Counted from the stretch's first letter, positions 42,864-52,367 are shown. The stretch: DNA of 64,000 nt from Paraburkholderia podalyriae (GCF_014397785.1 NZ_VZQQ01000022.1:58527-122526); one strand, 5' to 3'. Notes: generated from the sequence alone by a model not told the origin. A program made the numbers and translations.

Positions 42864-43637
42864 TCAGGCCGCGACCAGCATCCCACTCGACGGGCACTTC
42901 GCGTCGATCTGCCGCTCTGCGAACGCCTCGCCGATCATCAACAGACTCGGCTGCGACGCATCGACCCAGCGCTGCGCTTCGCCGGCCGCAAGATCTTCCA
43001 GCGTCAACGTCAGCATGCGTTCGCGCGGCGTGCTGCACGCCTCGACGATCGCCACGGGCGTCGTCGCGGGCTTGCCGGCGTCGATCAGTTGCTGCGCGAT
43101 TTCGACGCCGCTGTCGCGCCCCATGTAGAACACTAGCGAATCGGCGTTGACCTGCTCGCGGATCTCATCGGAACCAGGCGCGCGGCTAAACGTCGCCAGC
43201 GCGACGCTGCGCGACACGCCGCGCAGCGTCAGCGAACGCTTCAGCGTTGCCGCGCTCGCCAGCGCGGCGGTGATGCCCGGCACGACCTCATACTCGATGC
43301 CCGCGGCTTCGAGCGCGCGCATCTCTTCGTCGGCGCGGCCGAACAGCATCGGATCGCCGCCTTTCAAACGCACGACCACGTCGTGCTCCAAAGCCGCATC
43401 GACGATCTGCTTGTTGATGAACTGCTGGGCCGTCGATAGCTGGCCGCAGCGCTTGCCGACCGCAATGCGCTTCGCGCGCGTGGGCGCGTAGTCGAGCATC
43501 GCCGGCTCGACCAGCGCGTCGTGCAGCACGACGTCGGCGGCGCCGAGCAGCCGCGCGCCGCGTACCGTAATCAGGTCCGCGGCACCGGGTCCCGCGCCGA
43601 TCAGATAAACCTTACCCATTGGCATCAACCTGTTCAT
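42864..43637 (-). CDS. cobA: Uroporphyrinogen-III C-methyltransferase
   Basis: 257 residues from 43637; ATGs at 43625 and 43619 are alternatives, and the last would begin right at GKVYLIGAGPG. It methylates uroporphyrinogen III twice with S-adenosylmethionine to precorrin-2, the branch point to siroheme and cobalamin. Motifs: GAGPGAADLITVRGARLL at the N-terminus, VVVRLKGGDPMLFGRADEE around 85-105, VVPGITAALASAATL. It lacks the CysG oxidase/ferrochelatase domain, so another protein must do those steps; the adjacent chelatase fits. It ends the cysI-cysN unit (61-base gap), giving siroheme supply for CysI. Confidence 0.95.
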   Translation of the reverse strand: MNRLMPMGKVYLIGAGPGAADLITVRGARLLGAADVVLHDALVEPAMLDYAPTRAKRIAVGKRCGQLSTAQQFINKQIVDAALEHDVVVRLKGGDPMLFGRADEEMRALEAAGIEYEVVPGITAALASAATLKRSLTLRGVSRSVALATFSRAPGSDEIREQVNADSLVFYMGRDSGVEIAQQLIDAGKPATTPVAIVEACSTPRERMLTLTLEDLAAGEAQRWVDASQPSLLMIGEAFAERQIDAKCPSSGMLVAA

Positions 43638-43698
43638 TGGAGCGTACGCGGCCGCGCGTTGCGCCGCCTGCGTCGCCCTTGCCTTGCTTATGTCGTGC

Positions 43699-45015
43699 TC
43701 AGGCGGAAAACGCCCGGATCATGCCGGCCGCGACCGTGTGGTTCGTCGCCTCGTCGATCAGCACGAACGCACCGGTACCCTGATGCGAGTCGTACGCGTC
43801 GCACACGAGCGGCTTCTGCAGCGTCAACGCGACACGACCGATGTCGTTCATCGCCAGTTCGTTGCGATCGGTCGCCTGCGACAGCGTATGCACGTCGAGC
43901 ACTTCCTTGATCGCGCCGATCTTCGCAAACACCGTACTGGTGGTCTGCTTCAGCAGATACTTTCGCTGCGTCGACAGCGGCGTGTCGTCGAACCAGCACA
44001 GGTCCGCTTCGAGCTTCTTCGCCGGTTCCGGTGCCGCTTCGCGCAGCACGAAGGTGTCGCCGCGCGACACGTCGACATCTTCCGCAAGACGGATCGTCAC
44101 CGTCTGACCGGCGAACGCGCGGTCCACCTGGGCGGTGCCGCCAACCACCGGCGCGATGATCTCGGCGACGGTCGCCTCGCGATTGGCGGGCAGCACGACG
44201 ATCGTGTCGCCGAGCTTCACTTCACCCGATTCAACACGGCCCATGTAGCCGCGGAAATCGTCGGCCTGACTGCCGTCCTGACGCGCAACCCACTGCACCG
44301 GGAAGCGCAGCGCCTCGCCGCTCGCGGTTTCGACCGGCAGCGCTTCGAGCACGTCGAGCAGCGGCTCGCCTGCGTACCACGGCATGCGCTCGCTCGCCGT
44401 GACGATGTTGTCGCCCTTCAGCGCCGACACCGGCACAAAGCGCACATCCTGCAGACCGAGGTGACGCGCGAGCTCGACGTACGCGTCGCGGATCTCGTTG
44501 AAGCGTGCTTCGCTGTAGTCGACGAGGTCCATCTTGTTGATCGCGACGATCGCGTGCTGCAGACCGAGCAGCTTGACGATCGCGCTATGACGCTTGGTTT
44601 GAGGCAGCAGTTGCGCGACGCCGTTTTCGAACGTCACGCGCGTCGCGTCGACGAGGATGATCGCGGCATGCGCGGTCGACGCACCCGTCACCATGTTGCG
44701 CGTGTACTGCTCGTGGCCCGGCGTATCGGCGATGATGAACTTGCGCTTCGCGGTCGCGAAGTAGCGGTACGCGACGTCGATCGTGATGCCCTGCTCGCGC
44801 TCGGCTTCGAGGCCGTCTGTCAGCAGCGACAGATCGATTTCGTCGCCGACCGTGCGCTTGTTTTTCGCGCGCGACAGCGCCGACAGCTGGTCGCTCAATA
44901 CGGCCTTGCTGTCGTACAACAGGCGGCCGATCAGCGTGCTCTTGCCGTCGTCGACGCTGCCCGCGGTGATGAAACGCAGCACGCCGAGGTCTTCTGGTTG
45001 ATGAATACTGCTCAT
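43699..45015 (-). CDS. cysN: Sulfate adenylyltransferase subunit 1 (GTPase)
   Basis: 438 residues from the ATG at 45015. EF-Tu-like GTPase partner of CysD that drives formation of adenylyl sulfate. G motifs: GSVDDGKSTLIGRLL near 19-33, DTPGHEQYTRNM, NKMDLVDYSEARF, then beta-barrel domains. It has no CysC kinase domain at the C-terminus. The stretch upstream of 45015 in the same frame is not similar to CysN. CysD ends 25 bases before. Confidence 0.97.
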   Translation of the reverse strand: MSSIHQPEDLGVLRFITAGSVDDGKSTLIGRLLYDSKAVLSDQLSALSRAKNKRTVGDEIDLSLLTDGLEAEREQGITIDVAYRYFATAKRKFIIADTPGHEQYTRNMVTGASTAHAAIILVDATRVTFENGVAQLLPQTKRHSAIVKLLGLQHAIVAINKMDLVDYSEARFNEIRDAYVELARHLGLQDVRFVPVSALKGDNIVTASERMPWYAGEPLLDVLEALPVETASGEALRFPVQWVARQDGSQADDFRGYMGRVESGEVKLGDTIVVLPANREATVAEIIAPVVGGTAQVDRAFAGQTVTIRLAEDVDVSRGDTFVLREAAPEPAKKLEADLCWFDDTPLSTQRKYLLKQTTSTVFAKIGAIKEVLDVHTLSQATDRNELAMNDIGRVALTLQKPLVCDAYDSHQGTGAFVLIDEATNHTVAAGMIRAFSA

Positions 45016-45040
45016 GATTTTCCTTGTCCCTCTGTCGTGC

Positions 45041-46003
45041 TTAGAAATAACCCTGCTTTTTGCGCTGCTCCATCGCCGCTTCCGACACCTGATCGTCCAT
45101 CCGCGTCGCGCCGCGTTCCGTGATTTCAGTGACGGCCGTTTCGGCGATGATTTTCTCGATGTCGTCCGCGTCGCTTTCGACCGGGCACGTGCAGCTGATG
45201 TCGCCGACCGTGCGGAAGCGCACGAGCGTCTGTTCGCTCGTCTCGCCTTCGCGCATCGGCGTGAGCGGCGTGACCGGCACGAGCAGGCCGTTGCGGCGCA
45301 CGATCTCGCGCTGGTGCGCGTAGTAGATCGACGGCAGTTCGAGCTGTTCACGCGCGATGTACTGCCACACGTCTAGCTCAGTCCAGTTCGAGATCGGGAA
45401 TACGCGCATGTGTTCGCCCTTGTGCAGACGAGCGTTGTAGAGGCTCCACAGTTCCGGGCGCTGGGCCTTCGGGTCCCACTGGCCGAATTCGTCGCGGAAC
45501 GAGAAGATACGCTCTTTCGCGCGGGCCTTTTCTTCGTCTCGGCGCGCGCCGCCGATCATCGCCGTGTAGCCGTATTGCTCGATCGTCTCGAGCAGCGTGA
45601 CCGCTTGCGCGGCATTGCGCGAATCCGTTTCGCGACGCAGACGCACGGTGCCGCGCTTGATCGAATCTTCAACGTGGCCGACCACCAGTTCCGCGCCGAT
45701 CTGTTGCGCGCGACGATCGCGGAAGTCGATCACTTCGTCGTAATTGTGGCCCGTGTCGATATGCACGAGCGGGAACGGTAGCTGCGTCTTGCGGTTCGCA
45801 CCGAGGCCGAACGCCTTCAGTGCGAGCGCGAGCACCACGACGGAATCCTTGCCGCCCGAAAACAGCAGCGCCGGCTTGCTGCATTCGGCGACCAGTTCGC
45901 GCAGGATGTGAATCGACTCGGCCTCGAGCCAATCGAGGTGATCCATCCGGTTGACCGTGTTGGCAAGCGGAGCGTTGACAGTGGAATCGAGCGTGGTGCT
46001 CAT
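45041..46003 (-). CDS. cysD: Sulfate adenylyltransferase subunit 2
   Basis: 320 residues from the ATG at 46003 (MSTTLDSTVNAPLANT). ATP pyrophosphatase-fold subunit: LLFSGGKDSVVVLALALKAF with the PP-loop near 43-60, then PLVHIDTGHNYDEVIDFRDR, GGARRDEEKARAKERIFSFR and the C-terminal SEAAMEQRKKQGYF typical of CysD. It binds ATP and sulfate to make APS and pyrophosphate. Located between cysH (101-base gap) and cysN. Confidence 0.97.
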   Translation of the reverse strand: MSTTLDSTVNAPLANTVNRMDHLDWLEAESIHILRELVAECSKPALLFSGGKDSVVVLALALKAFGLGANRKTQLPFPLVHIDTGHNYDEVIDFRDRRAQQIGAELVVGHVEDSIKRGTVRLRRETDSRNAAQAVTLLETIEQYGYTAMIGGARRDEEKARAKERIFSFRDEFGQWDPKAQRPELWSLYNARLHKGEHMRVFPISNWTELDVWQYIAREQLELPSIYYAHQREIVRRNGLLVPVTPLTPMREGETSEQTLVRFRTVGDISCTCPVESDADDIEKIIAETAVTEITERGATRMDDQVSEAAMEQRKKQGYF

Positions 46004-46104
46004 AGCGGGTCCTTCGTTGGTTCGCCCGGCAAGCGCTTCTCGCACGGGCGAAAGTATTCAGATCGGTTTCGGCGGTAGTGCGCCGCAAGCTCGGTACGCG
46101 GCGC

Positions 46105-46851
46105 TCAGGCCGACGCGTTTTCGTTGCGCTCGACCGCAATCGGAGTAATCGCCGTGATATGCAAGCCGCATTCCTTCGTATCGCGCGACTCCCACCACCA
46201 GCGCCCCGCCCGGCTGTCTTCGCCTGGGCGGATCGCGCGCGTACAAGGCTCGCAGCCGATACTCGGATAACCGCGCGCATGCAGCGGATTGACCGGCACA
46301 TCGAACGCTTTAAGATAATCCCAGACTTCGGCTTCGGTCCAGTCCGCGAGCGGATTGAACTTGGCGATGTTGCGCGCGCCGTCGTGCTCTTCCTCGTGCA
46401 GCTCGGTACGCGTGACCGACTGCTCGCGACGCTGCCCGGTCACCCAGGCGCTGACGTCGGCGAGCGCGCGATTGAGCGGTTCGACCTTGCGGATCTCGCA
46501 GCAGCGCTTGCGCAGCTCGACGCTTTCATAGAATGCGTTCAGGCCGTGCTCGCTCACATATTGCTCGACCGCGGCCGCCTGCGGATGGAACTGCTCGATG
46601 TCGTAGCCGTAGCGCTCTTTCACGCGATCCAGCATGCCCAGCGTTTCCGCATGCAGACGCCCCGTGTTCAGCGAGAAGACGCCGATCTGCACGCCGCGCG
46701 ACAGGATCGCGTGCGTGAGCAGCATGTCTTCGGCCGCGAGGCTGCTCGCGAGCTTGACGTTCGCGTGACGCGCAGCGATCGAGTCGAGCAGCGCGTCGAG
46801 ACGCTCGACCTTCGCTGCGAACTCCGGGCTCAACGATTGGGCGGCGCTCAT
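46105..46851 (-). CDS. cysH: Adenylylsulfate (APS) reductase-type CysH
   Basis: 248 residues. Reduces activated sulfate to sulfite in the cytosol. The cysteine pairs Cys117-Cys118 (KRCCEIRKVEPL) and Cys200/Cys203 (GCEPCTRA) are the [4Fe-4S] ligands found in APS reductases and absent from the E. coli PAPS type; the catalytic Cys228 sits in KECGLH. With no cysC in this cluster, APS rather than PAPS is the probable substrate. It overlaps the DUF934 gene stop by the ATGA pattern. Confidence 0.94.
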   Translation of the reverse strand: MSAAQSLSPEFAAKVERLDALLDSIAARHANVKLASSLAAEDMLLTHAILSRGVQIGVFSLNTGRLHAETLGMLDRVKERYGYDIEQFHPQAAAVEQYVSEHGLNAFYESVELRKRCCEIRKVEPLNRALADVSAWVTGQRREQSVTRTELHEEEHDGARNIAKFNPLADWTEAEVWDYLKAFDVPVNPLHARGYPSIGCEPCTRAIRPGEDSRAGRWWWESRDTKECGLHITAITPIAVERNENASA

Positions 46852-47390
46852 GCCGGCACCTTGGCGGCGCCAGTCTGCGTCGCACGGCGGCGGAATAGCG
46901 GCGACGTGTCCACGGCGCCCTGGTACTGCACGCTGAAGTCGTCGAACGCTTTCAACGCGTCGTTGATGTCCTTGTCGGCGCGCAGTGCATACGCGTCGAA
47001 GCCGCAGCGGAACATGAAGGTGATCTGGTCGCGCAGCACGTCGCCGATCGCGCGCAGTTCGCCGGTGTAGCCATAGCGCTCGCGCAGCAAACGGCCGATG
47101 CTGTAGCCGCGGCCGTCGCGGAACACCGGGAAGTCCACGGCGATCAGCGCGAGCTTGTCGAAGTCGCTGACGATGTCCGCCGGTTCGTTATCCGGCGCGA
47201 GCCACACGCCGATGTCGGCGGCTTGACGCGCGGCGACGAGCGCGTCGCGCTCGGCCTGCCACAGCGCCAGCGGCACGATCACCTTGCCGGCCGGCAGTTC
47301 GCTCACCGCGGGCAAAGCGCCATCTTCCGCGGGACGCACGACGCTCCAGTCGTCGTTGACGATCGCGCGGTTCTTGATGATAGAAGCCAT
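46848..47390 (-). CDS. DUF934 family protein of sulfite-reduction operon
   Basis: 180 residues. DUF934 proteins are regularly encoded between sulfite reductase and CysH in proteobacteria. Their role in sulfite reduction is unproven; an electron-transfer or assembly function is a common guess. Blocks: MASIIKNRAIVNDDWSVVRP, LALWQAERDALVAARQAADI, FPVFRDGRGYSIGRLLRERY, and LRDQITFMFRCGFDAYALRA. No signal or membrane segment. Overlaps cysH by four bases and lies 22 bases after cysI. Confidence 0.92.
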   Translation of the reverse strand: MASIIKNRAIVNDDWSVVRPAEDGALPAVSELPAGKVIVPLALWQAERDALVAARQAADIGVWLAPDNEPADIVSDFDKLALIAVDFPVFRDGRGYSIGRLLRERYGYTGELRAIGDVLRDQITFMFRCGFDAYALRADKDINDALKAFDDFSVQYQGAVDTSPLFRRRATQTGAAKVPA

Positions 47391-47412
47391 CTGTTCAGTA
47401 TCCTTTTCGCGG

Positions 47413-49092
47413 TTACGCGTGAGCCGGTTGACGCGCGGCGTACACGCGCTCCTTGAACGGCGCGATGCCGATGCGGGTGTACGTATCGATGAAACGTTCG
47501 CCTTCGTGGCGGTTTTCCACGAACGTATCGATCACCTTCGTCATCACGTCGGGCATTTCCTCGGCCGAGAACGACGGGCCGATCACACGGCCAAGGTGAG
47601 CGCCGGTCGCTCCCGTGCCCTGCTCGCCGCCGAGCGTCACCTGGTACCACTCGGAGCCGTCCTTGTCGACGCCCAGAATGCCGATGTTGCCGACGTGATG
47701 GTGACCGCACGCGTTGATGCAGCCCGAGATGTTCAGCGACACGTCGCCGAGGTCGTACACGTAGTCGAGGTCGTTGAAGCGTTCCTGGATCGCGAGCGCG
47801 ATCGGAATCGACTTCGCATTCGCGAGCGAGCAGAAGTCACCGCCCGGGCACGAGATGATGTCGGTCAACAGGCCGATGTTCGGCGTCGCGAAACCCTGCG
47901 CCTTGGCCTTTTCCCACAGCGCGAACAGGTCGCGCTTCTTGACGTCGGCGAGGATCAGGTTCTGTTCGTGCGACACGCGAACCTTGCCGAACGAGTACTC
48001 GTCGGCCCAGTCGGCGACCGCTTCCATCTGCACATCGGTCGCGTCGCCCGGCGCGACCGTGGTCGGCTTCAGCGACAGCGTGACCGACGCGTAGCCCGCC
48101 ACCTTGTGCGGACGCACGTTACGCTCGACCCAGCGCGCGAACGCACGGTTTTCGAGCAGATGTTTTTCGAACGACGTGTCGGTGTCCGGCAGTTTGTCGT
48201 AAGCGGGCGGCGCGAAGTATTGCGTCACGCGATCGACTTCGGCCTGCGTGAGCGTCGACGGGCCGTCCTTCAGGTGCTGCCACTCTTCTTCGACCTGCGC
48301 GGCGAACTTCTCCGGCGACAGCGCCTTCACCAGAATCTTGATACGCGCCTTGTACATGTTGTCGCGGCGGCCGTAGCGGTTGTACACACGCAACACGGCT
48401 TCGCTATAGGTCAGCAGGTGCTGCCACGGCAGATCGCGGCGGATCACCGCGCCGACGATCGGCGTGCGGCCCAGACCGCCACCCGCGAGGATGTCGGCCA
48501 CCAGTTCGCCCTGTTCGTTCCTGCGCAGATACACGCCCATGTCGTGGATCTGCACAGCCGCGCGGTCTTCCTTCGAACCCGACACGGCGATCTTGAACTT
48601 GCGCGGCAGCCACGCGAATTCGGGGTGGAACGTCGACCATTGACGCAGGATTTCGGCCCACGGACGCGGATCGACCACTTCGTCGGGCGCAACGCCGGCG
48701 AATTGATCCGCGGTGATGTTGCGAATGCAGTTGCCCGAGGTCTGAATGCCGTGCATCTGCACCGACGCGAGCTTGCGCAGAATCTCCGGCGTTTCTTCGA
48801 GCTTGATCCAGTTGTACTGGATGTTCGAACGCGTCGAGAAATGGCCGTAGCCGCGGTCGTGTTCACGCGCGATCTGCGCGAGCACGCGCATCTGGTCGCT
48901 GCGCAAGTTGCCGTACGGAATCGCGATGCGGTGCATGTACGCGTGGCGCTGATAGTACAGGCCGTTCTGCAGACGCAGCGGACGGAATTCCTCTTCGCTC
49001 AATTCGCCCGACAAGCGGCGGCGAACCTGATCGGCGTACTGCGCGACCCGTTCATCGACGATGGTCTGGTCGTACTGATCGTATTGGTACAT
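47413..49092 (-). CDS. cysI: Sulfite reductase hemoprotein (nitrite/sulfite reductase family)
   Basis: 559 residues from the ATG at 49092 (MYQYDQYDQTIVDERVAQYA); the frame is open further upstream but unsupported. It reduces sulfite to sulfide with a coupled siroheme and [4Fe-4S] centre. Cluster ligands are Cys-x5-Cys in CPGGDFC and Cys-x3-Cys in SGCINACGHHHVG, within residues ~400-470. Earlier GHFSTRSNIQYNWIKL and NCIRNITADQFAG match the ferredoxin-like half. No CysJ flavoprotein is present, so ferredoxin or another donor is likely. First gene of the operon, divergent from cysB. Confidence 0.93.
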   Translation of the reverse strand: MYQYDQYDQTIVDERVAQYADQVRRRLSGELSEEEFRPLRLQNGLYYQRHAYMHRIAIPYGNLRSDQMRVLAQIAREHDRGYGHFSTRSNIQYNWIKLEETPEILRKLASVQMHGIQTSGNCIRNITADQFAGVAPDEVVDPRPWAEILRQWSTFHPEFAWLPRKFKIAVSGSKEDRAAVQIHDMGVYLRRNEQGELVADILAGGGLGRTPIVGAVIRRDLPWQHLLTYSEAVLRVYNRYGRRDNMYKARIKILVKALSPEKFAAQVEEEWQHLKDGPSTLTQAEVDRVTQYFAPPAYDKLPDTDTSFEKHLLENRAFARWVERNVRPHKVAGYASVTLSLKPTTVAPGDATDVQMEAVADWADEYSFGKVRVSHEQNLILADVKKRDLFALWEKAKAQGFATPNIGLLTDIISCPGGDFCSLANAKSIPIALAIQERFNDLDYVYDLGDVSLNISGCINACGHHHVGNIGILGVDKDGSEWYQVTLGGEQGTGATGAHLGRVIGPSFSAEEMPDVMTKVIDTFVENRHEGERFIDTYTRIGIAPFKERVYAARQPAHA

Positions 49093-49318
49093 TCGGGGAC
49101 CCCAATTTTTCGAAACTTGCTTGACACACGGCGGTCCGGTACCGCCGCGGCTTGAATATCCGTGTTTGTCAGCTGTCGCAAGCAAGCGTTTAGACCCATA
49201 GCTCATTTGCTTATAACAAATACAGATATCCATATTGAAAAAGATGGACAGATCGTAATAAACTCGCCTTATATTTCAAACGACTAAAAAATTCTTTTTA
49301 TATGCGGCGAGGTTATAT
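49093..49318. promoter_or_regulatory. AT-rich divergent control region, cysI / cysB
   Basis: The 226 bases between the two starts are much richer in A+T than the rest of the window, especially 49200-49318 (TTATAACAAATACAGATAT and TTATATTTCAAACGAC). CysB-type regulators bind degenerate AT-rich sites, so autoregulation of cysB and activation of the cysI operon from here are likely. Individual sites cannot be fixed by eye. Confidence 0.55.
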
Positions 49319-50260
49319 ATGAATCTGCACCAATTCCGCTTCGTTCGCGAGGCTGTGCGGCAGAACTTCAACCTCACCGAAGCCGCCAAGGCGCTGTATA
49401 CGAGCCAGCCGGGCGTCTCGAAGGCGATCATCGAGCTGGAGGACGAACTCGGCGTCGAAATCTTCACCCGCCACGGCAAGCGCGTGCGCTCACTCACGGA
49501 GCCGGGCCGCATCATATTGGAGTCGGTCGAAAAAATCCTGCAGGAAGTGGAAAGCCTGAAGCGGGTCGGCAAGGACTTCGCGGCGCAGGATCAGGGCAAC
49601 CTGACGATCGCCGCGACCCACACGCAGGCGCGCTACTCGCTGCCCGCGGCGATCGCCGAGTTCAAGAAGCGCTTTCCGAAGGTCCACCTTTCAATTCTGC
49701 AAGGCAGCCCGACCCAGGTCGCCGAAATGGTGCTGCACGACCAGGCCGACCTCGCGATCGCAACCGAGGCGATCTCGAACTACAAGGATCTGGTGTCGCT
49801 GCCCTGCTTCCAGTGGCACCACGTCGCGGTGATGCAGCCGGACCATCCGCTGCTCGAGCGCAAGCTGCTGTCAATCGACGACCTGACCCAGTACCCGCTG
49901 ATCACCTACGACAACGCGTTCGCCGGCCGCACCAAGATCAACGAGGCGTTCCGCCTGCGCGGTCTGCATCCGGACATCGTGCTCGAGGCGATCGACGCCG
50001 ACGTGATCAAGACTTATGTCGAGCTGGGTCTCGGCGTCGGCATCATGGCCGACATCGCGTTCAACGCCGAGCGCGACCGCCAATTGCGCGCGATGCCGGT
50101 CGGCCATCTGTTCGGCAGCAACGTGACGCGCGTCGCACTGAAACAGGGGGCGTATCTGCGCAGCTACGTGTACACGCTCGTCGAGCTGCTGTCGCCGAGC
50201 CTGAACCGCAAGCTGATCGAGCAGGCGCTGAAGGGCGAACACGAAACCTACGAACTTTGA
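49319..50260 (+). CDS. cysB: CysB-type LysR regulator of sulfur assimilation
   Basis: 313 residues. N-terminal HTH: MNLHQFRFVREAVRQNFNLT, AAKALYTSQPGVSKAIIELE and FTRHGKRVRSLTEPG. Effector domain with TIAATHTQARYSLPAAIAEF, the acetylserine/sulfate-binding region typical of CysB/Cbl, and YPLITYDNAFAGRTKI and ADIAFNAERDRQLRAM. It activates cys genes when sulfur is limiting. It is divergent from the cysI-cobA operon; a GAGG site precedes the ATG. Confidence 0.93.
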   Translation: MNLHQFRFVREAVRQNFNLTEAAKALYTSQPGVSKAIIELEDELGVEIFTRHGKRVRSLTEPGRIILESVEKILQEVESLKRVGKDFAAQDQGNLTIAATHTQARYSLPAAIAEFKKRFPKVHLSILQGSPTQVAEMVLHDQADLAIATEAISNYKDLVSLPCFQWHHVAVMQPDHPLLERKLLSIDDLTQYPLITYDNAFAGRTKINEAFRLRGLHPDIVLEAIDADVIKTYVELGLGVGIMADIAFNAERDRQLRAMPVGHLFGSNVTRVALKQGAYLRSYVYTLVELLSPSLNRKLIEQALKGEHETYEL

Positions 50261-50299
50261 ACCGCTTCCATACCGCTCTCTCGCTACGGAGACCTTCCG

Positions 50300-51469
50300 A
50301 TGAAGTTGCATAACAATAAAGTACGCAACACCCTGCGCGGCCTCGCGGCCGCGGCGCTGCTCGTCGCCAGCGCGGCGCACGCCGACCTGAAAGTCGGCGT
50401 CGATCTGTCGAATACGGGGCCGGCCGCCGTCATCGGCATCACGAGCAAGAACGCGATGCTGATGTGGCCGCAGACGATCGCCGGCCAGAAAGCCGACTAC
50501 ATCTTCCTCGACGACGCGTCCGACCCCGGCAACGCGGTGCGCAACATCCGCAAGCTGATCAACGAAGACCACGTCGACGTGATCGTCGGCCCGAACATCA
50601 CGCCCGCCGCGATGGCCGCGCTCGATCCGGTCGCCGGGAGCCAGACGCCGATGATCACGCTGATCGGCTCGGCAAGCGTCGTCGAGCCGCAGGAAGGCAA
50701 AAAAATCTGGGCCTACAAGATGGCGCAGACCGATCGCGCGATGGCCGATGTGATGACGCGCTACATGTCGAACCACAACGTGAAGACGGTCGGCTTCATC
50801 GGCTTCGCGGATGGCTATGGCGAAAGCTGGCTCAACGAGTTCAGCAAGTTCGCGGCGCTGCGCCATATCCAGCTCGTCGCCACCGAGCGCTACAACCGCA
50901 CCGACGCCAGCGTGACCGGCCAGATCCTGAAGCTGATGGCCGCCAGACCCGACGCGATCCTGATCGCCGGCGCGGGCACGCCGACGGTGCTGCCGCAGCG
51001 CACGCTGATCGAGCGCGGCTACAAGGGGCCGATCTATCAGACGCACGGCATTGCGACGCCGGAGTTCATCAGGCTCGGCGGCAAAGACGTGGAAGGCACG
51101 CTGTTCCCGACGCAGCCGGTCGTCGTCGCGCGCACGCTGCCCGCCGATCATCCGTCGAAGAAGGCGGCGCTCGCATTCGTCGACGCGTACGAGGCGAAGT
51201 ACGGTCCCGGCAGCGTCACGCAGTTCGCGGGCGACGCGGCCGGCGTATACCCGCGCCTGCAGGACGCCGTCGCGCGCGCGTTGAAGATCGCCCAGCCGGG
51301 CACGCCGGCGTTTCGCGTCGCGTTGCGCGACGAACTCGAGCACGCGCATGAACTGGTGGTGCCGAACGGCGTCGTCAATACGAGCCCGAAAGATCACGTC
51401 GGTCTCGATCAGCGGGCGAGCGTGATGGGCACCATCAAGAATGGCAAGTTTGTCTATCTGAGCCAGTAA
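50300..51469 (+). CDS. Branched-chain-amino-acid-type ABC binding protein, orphan
   Basis: 389 residues. Signal peptide (MKLHNNKVRNTLRGLAAAAL, LVASAAHA) then a periplasmic LivJ-like fold: LKVGVDLSNTGPAAVIGITS, NAVRNIRKLINEDHVDVIVG, TPMITLIGSAS, VGFIGFADGYGESWLNEF. No permease or ATPase is adjacent. It begins 39 bases after the cysB stop, so co-transcription is possible; substrate is unknown. Start ATG follows a GGAG site. Confidence 0.9.
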   Translation: MKLHNNKVRNTLRGLAAAALLVASAAHADLKVGVDLSNTGPAAVIGITSKNAMLMWPQTIAGQKADYIFLDDASDPGNAVRNIRKLINEDHVDVIVGPNITPAAMAALDPVAGSQTPMITLIGSASVVEPQEGKKIWAYKMAQTDRAMADVMTRYMSNHNVKTVGFIGFADGYGESWLNEFSKFAALRHIQLVATERYNRTDASVTGQILKLMAARPDAILIAGAGTPTVLPQRTLIERGYKGPIYQTHGIATPEFIRLGGKDVEGTLFPTQPVVVARTLPADHPSKKAALAFVDAYEAKYGPGSVTQFAGDAAGVYPRLQDAVARALKIAQPGTPAFRVALRDELEHAHELVVPNGVVNTSPKDHVGLDQRASVMGTIKNGKFVYLSQ

Positions 51470-51565
51470 TCTTGCATCGGAGCCTCGCGACCCGTCAAAA
51501 TCTTTGCCGTCACCCGACTCAGGTATGCTGGGCGCTTTGTAATCGCTTCCGTTCAAGGGGAGATC

Positions 51566-52330
51566 ATGCGGCGCGTTGTATTCAATCAGAAAGGTGGCGT
51601 CGGCAAATCGACCATCGTCTGCAACCTGGCGGCCATCAGCGCGAGCGAAGGATTGCGCACGCTGGTGATCGACCTCGACGCCCAGGCGAATTCGACCCAG
51701 TACCTGCTCGGCGCGCAGGCGAGCGAGGTCAACCCCACCGTCGCCGGCTTCTTCGAAACAGCGCTCGGCTTCAGCTTCAGGCCTGTGGAAGCCACCTCGT
51801 TCGTCCATCCGACGCGCTTCGAGAATCTCGACGTGATGCCCGCCCATCCCGACCTCGACACGCTGCACGGCAAGCTCGAATCGCGCTACAAGATCTATAA
51901 GCTGCGCGACGCGCTGAACGAGCTCGACATGTACGACGCGATTTACATCGACACGCCGCCCGCTCTGAACTTCTACACGCGCTCGGCGCTGATCGCCGTC
52001 GAGCGTTGCCTGATTCCGTTCGACTGCGACGACTTTTCGCGTCGCGCGCTCTATACGCTGCTCGAAAACGTCAAGGAGATCCAGCAGGATCACAACGCCG
52101 CGCTGGAGGTGGAAGGCATCGTCATCAACCAGTTCCAGCCTCGCGCGAGCCTGCCGCAGAAGCTCGTCGACGAACTGATCGGCGAAGGGTTGCCGGTGCT
52201 GGGGTCGCGCTTGTCATCGTCGGTGAAGATCCGTGAATCGCATCAGCTGGCGACACCCGTCATTCATCTCGATCCGGGGCATAAGCTGGCGCAGGAGTAT
52301 CGGGCGTTGCATCGGGAGTTGAACTGCTAA
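51566..52330 (+). CDS. ParA-family ATPase, orphan
   Basis: 254 residues. Deviant Walker A QKGGVGKST at 8-16, VIDLDAQANSTQYLLGA, then IYIDTPPALNFYTRSALIAV. It lacks an N-terminal HTH domain. C-terminal GLPVLGSRLSSSVKIRESHQ is typical of chromosomal ParA relatives. No parB or centromere-like repeats were seen. The following small gene may be its partner. Start ATG follows GGGGAG. Distinct from the shorter ParA at 16583-17221. Confidence 0.9.
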   Translation: MRRVVFNQKGGVGKSTIVCNLAAISASEGLRTLVIDLDAQANSTQYLLGAQASEVNPTVAGFFETALGFSFRPVEATSFVHPTRFENLDVMPAHPDLDTLHGKLESRYKIYKLRDALNELDMYDAIYIDTPPALNFYTRSALIAVERCLIPFDCDDFSRRALYTLLENVKEIQQDHNAALEVEGIVINQFQPRASLPQKLVDELIGEGLPVLGSRLSSSVKIRESHQLATPVIHLDPGHKLAQEYRALHRELNC

Positions 52331-52367
52331 AGTAGCGCTCTACCCAATCAGCACCCGCGGCCCCATC

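Noticed and set aside
49871..52093. 740-codon minus-strand frame over cysB, the binding protein and parA
   Set aside because: It crosses three real plus-strand genes with good starts and motifs; composition is shadow-like.
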